64,000 nucleotides of DNA from positions 1-64,000 of the forward strand of contig CALTUD010000024.1 of the NCBI GenBank assembly GCA_943912335.1, written 5' to 3'. The notes beneath the pieces were generated by a model. That model made no database searches. It was given only the letters and a program-made list of their open reading frames with translations, and was not told the origin of the DNA. The DNA is from an uncultured Acetobacteraceae bacterium. GTDB lineage: Bacteria; Pseudomonadota; Alphaproteobacteria; Acetobacterales; Acetobacteraceae. Of the stretch, positions 8,551 through 16,643 are shown one piece after another. Positions within the stretch are counted from its first letter, which is position 1. Each line of letters begins with the position of its first letter. Position numbers and translations under genes: made by a program.

Positions 8551-9465
8551 CTATGGAGTTGGCTTCCCGCTGGCAAGCCCATCCAGCACCGGACGCAGAT
8601 GGCCGCCGGCCTGGTCCAGTGCCGTTGCCGCCGCATCGGCCTCCAGCCCCAATGCGACCAGGATTGCCGGCTTCACCTGGCCTCTGGTGCGTTCCAGCGC
8701 CTGCGACGCGTGTTCGGGATCGCACCCGGCCAGATCCGACACCATCGCCACGGCGCGACGGCGCAGCTTTTCGTTGCGCGCCTGCATGTCGACCATGCGG
8801 CCCTCATGCACCCGGCCGAGCCCGGTCATCATCGCCGTGGACAGCAGATTCAGCACGATCTTTTGCGAGGTGCCGGCCTTCATGCGTGTGGAGCCGGCGA
8901 TCGGTTCCGCGCCGGTGGGTACGAACAAAGCGTGTTCCGACGCGTCGAGCAGGGCGCAACGGGGACTGTTGGCGAGGCCGATGGTGAGCGCGCCGCGTGC
9001 GCGTGCGTCGCGGATCGCCGCCACCGTGAAGGGCGTGCCGCCGCTGGCCGCGACGCCGATCAGCACATCGTTCGCGCCGATGGCTGCGTCAGCCACCTGC
9101 GACAGCGCCGCCTCGCGGTCGTCTTCGGCGTTCTCGACCGCTTCGGTGAGCGCGCGCAGGCCGCCCGCGATCAGCAGCACCAGACGCTCGCGCGGCCAGT
9201 TGAAGGTAGGCTCGAGTTCGGCGCCGTCTTGCGCACCCAATCGTCCGGACGAACCGGCGCCCGCATAGCAGAGCCGTCCGCCCGCGCGCAGGCGGGGCAG
9301 GGCGGCGTCCACGGCCTCGGCGATCGCCGGCAGAGCAGGCCCGATCGCCGCGACGGCCGCGAGCTGTCCTTCCCAGAGCGAATCGACCTGCTCGCGCGCC
9401 GTCCACGAATCGAGCCCGGCATGGCGACGGCTGACCTGTTCGGTCGCCGCCGGGGGAATCGCCAT
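8551..9465 (-). CDS. murQ: N-acetylmuramic acid 6-phosphate etherase
   Basis: MurQ cleaves the lactyl ether of MurNAc-6-phosphate to GlcNAc-6-phosphate and D-lactate in cell-wall recycling. The 304-residue protein has the SIS-domain fold: GRLCYAGAGSSGRLG (sugar-phosphate binding), GVAASGGTPF and the family signature EPIAGSTRMKAGT followed by QKIVLNLLSTAMM. Length is normal. The start ATG 9465 lies two bases beyond the stop of gpt, so csaA, gpt and murQ form a tight operon. No PTS transporter, AnmK or NagZ gene is nearby. Confidence 0.93.
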   Translation of the reverse strand: MAIPPAATEQVSRRHAGLDSWTAREQVDSLWEGQLAAVAAIGPALPAIAEAVDAALPRLRAGGRLCYAGAGSSGRLGAQDGAELEPTFNWPRERLVLLIAGGLRALTEAVENAEDDREAALSQVADAAIGANDVLIGVAASGGTPFTVAAIRDARARGALTIGLANSPRCALLDASEHALFVPTGAEPIAGSTRMKAGTSQKIVLNLLSTAMMTGLGRVHEGRMVDMQARNEKLRRRAVAMVSDLAGCDPEHASQALERTRGQVKPAILVALGLEADAAATALDQAGGHLRPVLDGLASGKPTP

Positions 9466-9467
9466 GT

Positions 9468-9956
9468 TCAGGCGGTCTTGCGCGCCAGGGGCGGCACGAA
9501 CAGCGGCGCCGTGTCCCACGGGAACAGAATCCATGTGTCCTGCGGCACCTCCACCACGAACTTGTCGGTGAAGGGGCGGCCGGAGGGCTTGGCGTAGAGG
9601 CAGGCGAAATAGGCCTTGGGCAGCAGCTTGCGCACCAGCTTCGCGGTGACGCCCGAATCCACCAGATCGTCGATGATCAGGAACCCGTCCCCGTCACCCG
9701 CGGCACTCGCCGGCTTGATTACCTGAGGTTCACCCTGGGCCTGCTCGCCGGCATTCTCCTGATCGTAGGATACCACGGAGATGCTCTCGATCAGGCGCAA
9801 ATCGAGCTCGCGGCCGATGATGGCGGCCGGGATGAGGCCGCCGCGGGTGATGGCGACGATTCCCTTGAACGGGCCATGCGCGATCAGTTGCTCGGCCAGA
9901 AGACGGGCGTCGCGATGCAGCTGGTCCCAGGTGACGGTGGCGTAGTTGATGGCCAT
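9468..9956 (-). CDS. gpt: Xanthine-guanine phosphoribosyltransferase
   Basis: Purine salvage enzyme converting guanine, xanthine or hypoxanthine with PRPP to the nucleotide. The 162-residue protein starts MAINYATVTWDQLHRD as in E. coli Gpt and contains the flexible-loop SYDQ segment and the PRPP-binding motif FLIIDDLVDSGVTAKLV (about 94-110). The C-terminal WILFPWD is also a Gpt hallmark. Its ATG overlaps the csaA stop codon in an ATGA arrangement, and murQ follows two bases after its own stop, so the three are translationally coupled. Confidence 0.93.
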   Translation of the reverse strand: MAINYATVTWDQLHRDARLLAEQLIAHGPFKGIVAITRGGLIPAAIIGRELDLRLIESISVVSYDQENAGEQAQGEPQVIKPASAAGDGDGFLIIDDLVDSGVTAKLVRKLLPKAYFACLYAKPSGRPFTDKFVVEVPQDTWILFPWDTAPLFVPPLARKTA

Positions 9957-10306
9957 CAGAACAATTTTCCCCCATCGGGCACGGAATGATCGGGCCGCAC
10001 CAGGACCACCTCGCTGGTTCGGTCCGGCAGCCCCAGCGTCAGCACTTCGCTCATGAACGATCCGATCTGCCGGGGCGGGAAGTTCACCACCGCGCAGACC
10101 TGCCGTCCGATCAGCTGGTCCGGCTTGTAATGCCGTGTGACCTGCGCTGACGAGCGCTTGATTCCGATCGGCGCGCCGAAATCGATCCACAGCTTGATCG
10201 CCGGCTTGCGGGCCTCGGGGAAGGGCTGGGCATCCGTCACGGTGCCCACGCGAATGTCGAGCGCCTCGAAATGATCGAGTCCGACGGTCGGGCGTGGCTC
10301 TGTCAT
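9956..10306 (-). CDS. csaA: CsaA-like tRNA-binding (OB-fold) protein
   Basis: A 116-residue stand-alone tRNA-binding OB-fold protein of the CsaA/YgjH group. Markers are FEALDIRVGTV near the N-terminus, the KPAIKLWIDFG strand, KRSSAQVT, and the conserved VCAVVNFPPRQIG followed by SEVLTLG. B. subtilis CsaA has been described as an export-related chaperone; many homologues have no known role beyond tRNA binding. It is the first gene of the csaA-gpt-murQ operon, with an ATGA overlap into gpt. Confidence 0.88.
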   Translation of the reverse strand: MTEPRPTVGLDHFEALDIRVGTVTDAQPFPEARKPAIKLWIDFGAPIGIKRSSAQVTRHYKPDQLIGRQVCAVVNFPPRQIGSFMSEVLTLGLPDRTSEVVLVRPDHSVPDGGKLF

Positions 10307-10390
10307 CGCGCGATCTTGCCGACCGCGCGGGCGTCTCACAAGCGCAACCGGGGCGCCAGCGGTAGACTTATAAAAGTAGGGAGGGATGCC

Positions 10391-10465
10391 TGGCTCCCGG
10401 AGTAGGGATCGAACCTACGACCGAGCGATTAACAGTCGCTTGCTCTACCGCTGAGCTATCCGGGA
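10391..10465 (-). tRNA. tRNA-Asn (anticodon GTT)
   Basis: Complete cloverleaf on the minus strand: acceptor TCCCGGA/TCCGGGA, D-arm AGCTC/GAGCA, anticodon loop CTGTTAA (GTT) and T-arm GGTTCGATCCC, with encoded 3' CCA. It is about 85 bases upstream of csaA on the same strand. Confidence 0.95.
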
Positions 10466-10575
10466 CCGGCGGCGCACCCTATAGCGGAGCTCTCGAGGGG
10501 ACGTAAAGACCCCCTCGGCGGATTCGTGTCAGTTTCGCGACCGGCCCCCTGTCCATCCTCGGGAGCACCGTTTCC

Positions 10576-11631
10576 ATGAGCCAGCGCCCCTTTCTCCGAC
10601 CCGGCCGCCGCGCGGTTCTGGGCGGTCTCGCCGGTGTCGGCGTGCTGGCAGGTGGTGGGTTCCTGCTGCGCGACCGGCTCGACCATGCGGGCAAAACCCC
10701 GCACGCGCAGCCGGACGGCGTGTTCCGCAAGCTCAAGCTCGCCTGCCCGCATCCTCAGCACGATCCGGTGCTGGCCATGGCGCTGCGGGACGGTTTCATG
10801 GATCGCTACAATCTCGACATCACCGTTCTCGACGGAGCCGATACCGGGCGGCAGGCGCTGGCGCAGCTGCAAGAGGGCGCTGCCGACGTGGCGATCGCGC
10901 CGGCCTTGTCCTGGCTGCCGGAGTTGCTCGGCGGACTCGACGCCAAGCTGATCTGCGGCCTGCAAAGCGGCAGTTCGCGCCTGCTGGTCGATCGCAAGTC
11001 GCGCTTCAAGCGCATCGAGGATCTCTACCGCCACACCATTGCTCTCCCTGACGCGGCCGGCGGTCCGGATGCAGGGGCGGATCGGCTGTTCTTTTCCATC
11101 GTCATGCGGCGCAAGGGCATGAACCCGAACAAGGACGTGAACTGGGTTTCGGTCGCGCCGGAACGGTTCGGCGAGGCCTTGGCCAGCGGGGAGGCGCAGG
11201 CCGTCGGCGGCCATGATCCGGTGATCTGGGAGGCGAAGGAGTCGCTGCATCTGAACGAACTGGCGTCCTCCATGACCGGCAGCTACGGAACCAGGGTAGT
11301 TCGCGTCCTGGGCGCGCGGAACGACCTGCTGGACCGCGATCCGCGCGCGGCGGTGTCGCTGGTGCTGGCGTTCCAGGATGCTGCGCGTGCCGTGGCCAGC
11401 CATTTGGCCGAGACCGCCAGCGTCATGGCCGACCAGCTTCCGGACATGCCGCAGGACTCGATCCTCAAGATGCTGCAGGCCGAGAACCATGCTGTGCATC
11501 CGGTCGGGCAGGAACTACGCGAACAGATCGCACAATACGTCGACGAGCTGAAACTGATCGGCCTGGTGGCCGAGGACGAGGATTCCGGCGCCCTTTCCAA
11601 AAGGTTCTGCGCCGCGATCCTGCACGGCTGA
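10576..11631 (+). CDS. ABC transporter substrate-binding protein, NitT/TauT (SsuA-like) type
   Basis: Predicted periplasmic solute-binding protein, 351 residues. The N-terminus has a Tat-like signal (PGRRAVLGGLAGVGVLAGGGFLL, about residues 9-31). The mature part has the NitT/TauT fold pattern: LKLACPHPQHDP, MALRDGFMDRYNLDI, then QLQEGAADVAIAPALSWLPELL, where such proteins bind sulfonates, nitrate or pyrimidine precursors. No permease or ATPase gene is adjacent, so it is either an orphan or serves a transporter elsewhere. The downstream gene (130 bases away) is cysH, which makes a sulfur ligand such as an alkanesulfonate a reasonable guess but not a demonstrated one. Confidence 0.7.
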   Translation: MSQRPFLRPGRRAVLGGLAGVGVLAGGGFLLRDRLDHAGKTPHAQPDGVFRKLKLACPHPQHDPVLAMALRDGFMDRYNLDITVLDGADTGRQALAQLQEGAADVAIAPALSWLPELLGGLDAKLICGLQSGSSRLLVDRKSRFKRIEDLYRHTIALPDAAGGPDAGADRLFFSIVMRRKGMNPNKDVNWVSVAPERFGEALASGEAQAVGGHDPVIWEAKESLHLNELASSMTGSYGTRVVRVLGARNDLLDRDPRAAVSLVLAFQDAARAVASHLAETASVMADQLPDMPQDSILKMLQAENHAVHPVGQELREQIAQYVDELKLIGLVAEDEDSGALSKRFCAAILHG

Positions 11632-11759
11632 CGCTATTTTCACGCTGCGTCGTCGTTGCTCTGTCGGGAATACAATCCAGCTTTGCAACGTGAAATAAAA
11701 CCTTTCCTTCGCGGGTGCGTCCTTTATATCTGAGCGCGTTCCGAAGGATTCCACAGGCC

Positions 11760-12512
11760 ATGGCCCTACAATCCGATTTTCACATTCTGCAATCGGATAT
11801 TCCGGCCCGTGCAGAGGCGCGCGATGTCCGCGACGCGTTCGAACGTCTGAATACCCTGCAGGCGCAGGGTGCGGACGGGCGCATGCTGTTACGTCATGTG
11901 TTGCTGCAGATGATGCCGGGCCGGATCGCCACGGTGTCCTCTTTCGGGGCGGAATCCGCCGTGCTGCTCGCCCTGATCGCCGAGATCGACGACACCGTGC
12001 CGGTGTTGTTCCTGGAAACCGGCAAGCATTTTCCGGAGACGCTGGCCTATCGCGATACCCTGACGCGCGAACTCGGCCTGCTCGATGTGCGCTCCGTTTC
12101 GCCCGATCGCGCGGCTCTGACCGATCGCGATCCGGGCGGCGAGCTCTGGCAATACGATACCGATGCCTGCTGCGCCCTGCGCAAGGTGGAACCACTGGCC
12201 GATGCGCTGGGCGGGTTCGAAGGCTGGATCAGCGGCCGCAAGCGCCATCAGGCCAGTACCCGCGCTGCGATCCCGTTCGTGGAACTGGATGGTGATCAGT
12301 TGAAGCTGAACCCGATCGCCGATTGGGACGGACCGCGTATCCAGGCCGAGTTCGCTCGCAGAAATCTGCCGGCGCATCCTCTTGTGGCACGCGGTTTTCC
12401 GTCCATCGGGTGTGCCGTTTGCACCCGCGCGGTAGGGGAGGGCGAGGATGCTCGCGCCGGGCGCTGGTCCGGCAGCAACAAGACGGAATGCGGCATCCAT
12501 CGGCGCGGCTGA
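11760..12512 (+). CDS. cysH: Adenylyl-sulfate reductase, [4Fe-4S] CysH type
   Basis: Reduces activated sulfate to sulfite with thioredoxin. The 250-residue protein has the PP-loop SSFGAES (about 60-66), the substrate-binding SGRKRHQ (159-165) and the C-terminal KTECGIH with catalytic Cys244. Two cysteine pairs, CC at 137-138 and CAVC at 218-221, are the [4Fe-4S] ligands that separate APS-using enzymes from PAPS-using ones, so APS is the likely substrate. ATG 11760 has a GAAGGA ribosome site about ten bases upstream; a longer in-frame start at 11715 lacks one. Confidence 0.92.
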   Translation: MALQSDFHILQSDIPARAEARDVRDAFERLNTLQAQGADGRMLLRHVLLQMMPGRIATVSSFGAESAVLLALIAEIDDTVPVLFLETGKHFPETLAYRDTLTRELGLLDVRSVSPDRAALTDRDPGGELWQYDTDACCALRKVEPLADALGGFEGWISGRKRHQASTRAAIPFVELDGDQLKLNPIADWDGPRIQAEFARRNLPAHPLVARGFPSIGCAVCTRAVGEGEDARAGRWSGSNKTECGIHRRG

Positions 12513-12570
12513 TCCGTGCCGGAACCCTTTCGGAACGGTCCGAAATGGTTTAGGAGCCGATCGACTGCAT

Positions 12571-12655
12571 GCGGGTGTGGTGGAATTGGTAGACGCGCCG
12601 GACTCAAAATCCGGTTCCGCAAGGAGTGTCGGTTCAAGCCCGACCACCCGCACCA
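12571..12655 (+). tRNA. tRNA-Leu (anticodon CAA)
   Basis: Class II tRNA with a variable arm: acceptor GCGGGTG pairs with CACCCGC, the D-loop has TGGTAGAC, the anticodon stem-loop CCGGACTCAAAATCCGG reads CAA, and the T-arm is GGTTCAAGCC. The 3' CCA is encoded. Confidence 0.95.
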
Positions 12656-12816
12656 GTCACCCCGGACAAGGCCGAACCGATCCGCCGCCTTGCGACGGGA
12701 TGTGTTACATGGTGCTGCGCCGTAAGATATAGACGGCGGACCCGCCGAAAGCGCGCGCCGTCATCCCGGCTCGCGTTGTTCCGTGTCCCACCGTTCAACC
12801 GAGACGGCCCGTTCCC

Positions 12817-13986
12817 ATGAGCACGACCCAACGGCCGCAGCGCCTGCCCGACAATCCGCGTTTCTCCTCCGGTCCCTGCGCCAAGCGTCCCGGCTGGAGC
12901 CTTGATGCGCTCCGGGGAGCGGCGCTCGGCCGGTCGCATCGCGCCGCCGATACCGCCGCCGCTCTTCGCGAGGTGATCGACCGGTCGCGGGCTCTGCTCG
13001 GCATGCCGGAGGATTGGCGTCTCGGCATCGTTCCGGCCTCCGACACCGGCGCCGTGGAGATGGTGCTCTGGTCGCTGCTCGGTACGCGCCCTGTGGACGT
13101 GCTGGCGTTCGAGAGTTTTTCCGCCCAATGGGCCAATGACATCACAGCCCAGCTCGAACTGACGGAGGCTCGCGTGCTGTCGGCCGAGTACGGCTCGTTG
13201 CCCGATCTTGGCGCGGTGGACTGGTCGCGTGACGTCGTCTTCGCCTGGAACGGCACCACCTCGGGCGTGTGCATGCCGGGCGCAGAGGCGATCCCGGCCG
13301 AGCATGACGGTCTGGCGATCTGCGATGCCACCTCCGCCGCCTTCGCCATGGATCTGCCCTGGGACCGGCTCGATGTGGTGACCTGGTCCTGGCAGAAGGT
13401 GCTGGGCGGGGAAGCCGCACACGGTATGCTGGCTCTGTCGCCGCGGGCCGTCGAGCGTCTGGAAGCTGTGCCGAAGCTGCGTCCGTTGCCGAAGATTTTC
13501 CGCCTGACCAACAAGGGCAAGCTCATCGAGGGGATCTTTCGCGGGGACACCATCAACACGCCCTCGATGCTCTGCGTGGAAGATGCGCTGGACGGGCTGC
13601 GCTGGGCGGAGAGCATCGGCGGCCTGCCGGCACTGATCCGGCGCTCGCAGGCCAATCTCGCCGCGATCGCCGAATGGGAGGCTACATGCCCCTGGGCGTC
13701 CTTCCTGGCCGCCGATCCTGCGACACGCTCGTCCACCTCCATCTGCCTGCGTCTCAGCGGCGACTGGTTCGAGGGGCTTGTTGCAGCCGAGCAGGCCGCG
13801 GTGGCGAAATCGCTCGCTGCTCTTCTTCATAAAGAAAGGGCTGCTCTGGACGCCGGCTCCTATCGCGACGCGCCGCCCGGTTTGCGTCTTTGGGGCGGGG
13901 CGACGGTGGAAACGAGCGATCTCCAGGCCGCACTGCCGTGGCTGGACTGGGCCTGGGCGGAAACGCGCCGCGCCCATGGCGGCTAA
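12817..13986 (+). CDS. serC: Phosphoserine aminotransferase
   Basis: PLP enzyme that transaminates 3-phosphohydroxypyruvate to phosphoserine in serine biosynthesis. The 389-residue protein opens with NPRFSSGPCAKRPGW, the mark of the alphaproteobacterial SerC subgroup, contains FAWNGTTSGV for cofactor contacts and the PLP lysine at residue 194 in WSWQKVLGGEAAHG. KGKLIEGIFRGDTINTPSML is the conserved substrate region. It heads a same-strand series with hisZ and purA. No serA gene is visible next to it, although serC-serA pairs are common. Confidence 0.93.
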   Translation: MSTTQRPQRLPDNPRFSSGPCAKRPGWSLDALRGAALGRSHRAADTAAALREVIDRSRALLGMPEDWRLGIVPASDTGAVEMVLWSLLGTRPVDVLAFESFSAQWANDITAQLELTEARVLSAEYGSLPDLGAVDWSRDVVFAWNGTTSGVCMPGAEAIPAEHDGLAICDATSAAFAMDLPWDRLDVVTWSWQKVLGGEAAHGMLALSPRAVERLEAVPKLRPLPKIFRLTNKGKLIEGIFRGDTINTPSMLCVEDALDGLRWAESIGGLPALIRRSQANLAAIAEWEATCPWASFLAADPATRSSTSICLRLSGDWFEGLVAAEQAAVAKSLAALLHKERAALDAGSYRDAPPGLRLWGGATVETSDLQAALPWLDWAWAETRRAHGG

Positions 13987-14064
13987 GTCGCTATCGTTTC
14001 GGTGCAGGACCGCTTCTACGCCGCGGTGCTTCATCCGCGCGGATGCCGATGGTAAGGACGCCTC

Positions 14065-15225
14065 ATGAGCGACGACACCCATCCCGGCAGCGAGGAGCCG
14101 AGCGGCTTCAGCCGTGCCTTGTTGCCTGCCGGCCTGCGCGACCTGCTGGCGCCCGATGCCGAGATCGAGGCGCAGGGCGTGGAAACGCTGATGGGCGTGT
14201 TCTCCTCGCACGGCTACGAGCGTGTGAAGCCGCCGCTGCTGGAGTTCGAGGACAGCCTTCTGTCCGGTTCCGGTGCCGCCGTGGCCGAGCAGACTTTCCG
14301 CCTGATGGATCCCGACACGCATCGGATGATGGGTCTGCGTCCGGACATGACGCCGCAGGTGGCGCGTATCGCCGCCACCCGTCTGGTGAACGCGCCGCGC
14401 CCGCTGCGTCTGTCCTATTCGGGCGCCTGCGTGCAGGTGAAGGGCGGTTCGCTGTCGTCAGACCGCCAGGTGAGTCAGGCTGGGATCGAACTGCTGGGCG
14501 AGGATTCGCCTGAGGCCGATGCCGAGATCGTCGCCATCGGCGCGGAGGCTCTTTCGGCCTTGGGGCTGGAGCGCATCTCCTTCGACCTGACCATGCCGCC
14601 TTTGGCACCCGCCCTGATCGCCGAGGCCGGCGTGGCGGAGGCGGATCGCGTTGTGCTGATGCGGGCGCTCGACCGCAAGGACGCCGCGGACGTTTCGCGT
14701 CTGGGCGGTCGCATGGCGCCGATTCTGTCCGAGCTTCTGCTGTCCGCCGGTCCGGCTGCAAAGGCGCTGGAGGTCTTGCGCGCCCAGCCTCTGCCGCCGG
14801 CCGCACGGGCGCTGAGCGATCGTCTGGCCGAGACCGTGTCGGCGATCGAGCGCGCCGCACCCGGTTTGCGCCTGACCATCGACCCGATCGAGTTCCGCGG
14901 CTGGCGCTACCATACCGGCGTGTGCGTGACTGTGTATGCCGCCGGTCGCCATGAAGAGCTTGGCCGTGGCGGGCGGTATCTGGGGGGAAACAACGAGCCG
15001 GCCTGTGGGCTGACGCTGCGCACCGAGGCGCTGCTGCGTGCGGCTCCGCCGAAGCCGCCGCGTCCGCGGCTGCTGGTGACGCGCGGGGCCGATCCGGCGC
15101 TGCTGACCCGTTTGCGCGCCGAAGGCTACGCCACGGTCGCGACTGCCGGTGTGGCGGAGGAGGCCGAAGCGCGCCGCCTCCATTGCACCCATCTTCTTTG
15201 CGGCGACGACGCCGTCGCCCTCTGA
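14065..15225 (+). CDS. hisZ: ATP phosphoribosyltransferase regulatory subunit
   Basis: HisZ is a catalytically inactive histidyl-tRNA synthetase paralogue that completes the short form of HisG in the first step of histidine synthesis. The 386-residue protein keeps the class II synthetase layout: LPAGLRDLL near the start, motif 2-like FRLMDPDTHRMMGLRPDMTPQ, then YSGACVQV and the RGGRYL-like motif 3 region GRGGRYLGG. It lacks the anticodon-binding domain of true HisS. It lies between serC and purA with 22 bases to purA. Its presence implies a short-form HisG elsewhere in the genome. Confidence 0.92.
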   Translation: MSDDTHPGSEEPSGFSRALLPAGLRDLLAPDAEIEAQGVETLMGVFSSHGYERVKPPLLEFEDSLLSGSGAAVAEQTFRLMDPDTHRMMGLRPDMTPQVARIAATRLVNAPRPLRLSYSGACVQVKGGSLSSDRQVSQAGIELLGEDSPEADAEIVAIGAEALSALGLERISFDLTMPPLAPALIAEAGVAEADRVVLMRALDRKDAADVSRLGGRMAPILSELLLSAGPAAKALEVLRAQPLPPAARALSDRLAETVSAIERAAPGLRLTIDPIEFRGWRYHTGVCVTVYAAGRHEELGRGGRYLGGNNEPACGLTLRTEALLRAAPPKPPRPRLLVTRGADPALLTRLRAEGYATVATAGVAEEAEARRLHCTHLLCGDDAVAL

Positions 15226-15247
15226 CCCTCGTTTCCGGAGCCGCCCA

Positions 15248-16537
15248 ATGTCCAATGTCACCGTGATCGGCGCCCAATGGGGCGACGAGGGCAAGGGAAA
15301 GATCGTCGACTGGCTGGCCAGCCGCGCCGAGATCGTCGTGCGCTTCCAGGGCGGGCATAATGCCGGCCATACGCTGGTAGTGGGCGACCAGACCTACAAG
15401 TTGAGCCTGCTGCCGAGCGGTCTGGTGCGCGGCAAGATGGGCATCATCGGCAACGGCGTGGTGGTCGATCCCGAGGCGCTGTTGGGCGAGATCGACCGCG
15501 TCCGTGCGCAGGGTCTGCCGGTCGGGCCGGACACGCTGCGCATCGCCGAGAACGCGACGCTGATCCTGCCGGTGCATGGCGCCATCGACCGTGCCCGCGA
15601 GGCGGCGCGCGGCGATCGCAAGATCGGCACCACCGGGCGCGGCATCGGCCCGGCGTACGAGGACAAGGTGGCCCGTCGCGCCATCCGGATCTGCGATCTG
15701 GCCGAGCCGGAAACGCTCGACTGGAAGCTCGACGAGATCCTGCTCCATCACAACACGTTGCTGGCCGGTCTCGGCGCCGAGACCTTCGAGAAAAGCGCGT
15801 TGCTGTCGCATCTGCTGTCGCTGGCGCCGAAGCTGTTGCCGTTCATGGAACCGGTCTGGGACCGTCTGGACGAGGCGCGCCGCGCCGGCACGCGCATCCT
15901 GTTCGAGGGCGCGCAGGCGGTGATGCTGGATGTGGATCACGGCACCTATCCGTTCGTGACTTCGTCCAACACCGTGGCCGCCAATGCCGGCACCGGGGCC
16001 GGTGTCGGGCCGGGTGCGGTGGGCTTCGTTCTGGGCATCGCCAAGGCGTACTGCACCCGTGTCGGCGCAGGACCGTTCCCGAGCGAGCTGTTCGACGAAA
16101 CCGGTGCCGAACTCGGCCGTCGCGGTCATGAATTCGGCACCGTCACCGGCCGTCCGCGCCGTTGCGGCTGGTTCGATGCCGCTCTGGTGCGTCGCGCCGT
16201 GCGCGTGGGCGGGATCAATGGGTTGGCTCTGACCAAGCTCGACGTTCTGGACGGGTTCGACGAGATCCGCATCTGCACCGGCTATCGCCTGGACGGAAAG
16301 GAGCTGAGCCATTTCCCGTCCGCGCCGATGGCGCAGACCCGGGTGGAGCCGATCTTCGAGACGTTGGAAGGCTGGAAAGACAGCACGCGCGGCGCCCGCT
16401 CCTGGGCCGAGCTACCGGCGCAGGCGATCAAATACGTAAAGCGGATCGAGGAGCTGGTGGAAGCGCCGGTGACGCTGCTCTCCACCAGCCCGGAGCGCGA
16501 CGACACCATTCTGATGCGCGACCCGTTCGAGGGCTGA
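15248..16537 (+). CDS. purA: Adenylosuccinate synthetase
   Basis: Couples IMP, aspartate and GTP to adenylosuccinate, the committed step to AMP. 429 residues, the normal length. The N-terminus has the GTP-binding GAQWGDEGKGK (residues 7-17) and the QGGHNAGHT loop; TTGRGIGPAYEDK, VMLDVDHGTYPFVTSSN and KLDVLD are all present. ATG 15248 has a GGAG site about ten bases upstream; a longer in-frame start at 15149 would overlap hisZ and is not supported. Confidence 0.96.
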   Translation: MSNVTVIGAQWGDEGKGKIVDWLASRAEIVVRFQGGHNAGHTLVVGDQTYKLSLLPSGLVRGKMGIIGNGVVVDPEALLGEIDRVRAQGLPVGPDTLRIAENATLILPVHGAIDRAREAARGDRKIGTTGRGIGPAYEDKVARRAIRICDLAEPETLDWKLDEILLHHNTLLAGLGAETFEKSALLSHLLSLAPKLLPFMEPVWDRLDEARRAGTRILFEGAQAVMLDVDHGTYPFVTSSNTVAANAGTGAGVGPGAVGFVLGIAKAYCTRVGAGPFPSELFDETGAELGRRGHEFGTVTGRPRRCGWFDAALVRRAVRVGGINGLALTKLDVLDGFDEIRICTGYRLDGKELSHFPSAPMAQTRVEPIFETLEGWKDSTRGARSWAELPAQAIKYVKRIEELVEAPVTLLSTSPERDDTILMRDPFEG

Positions 16538-16643
16538 AGCGCCGGTCGGAACGAGGACGGTGCCGGGCTCGTGACCGGCACCGTTTACGGTTTCTTCATC
16601 ACACCGCGTCCATTCTCCCGCCCAGGCAAGGCGGCGACGGGGA

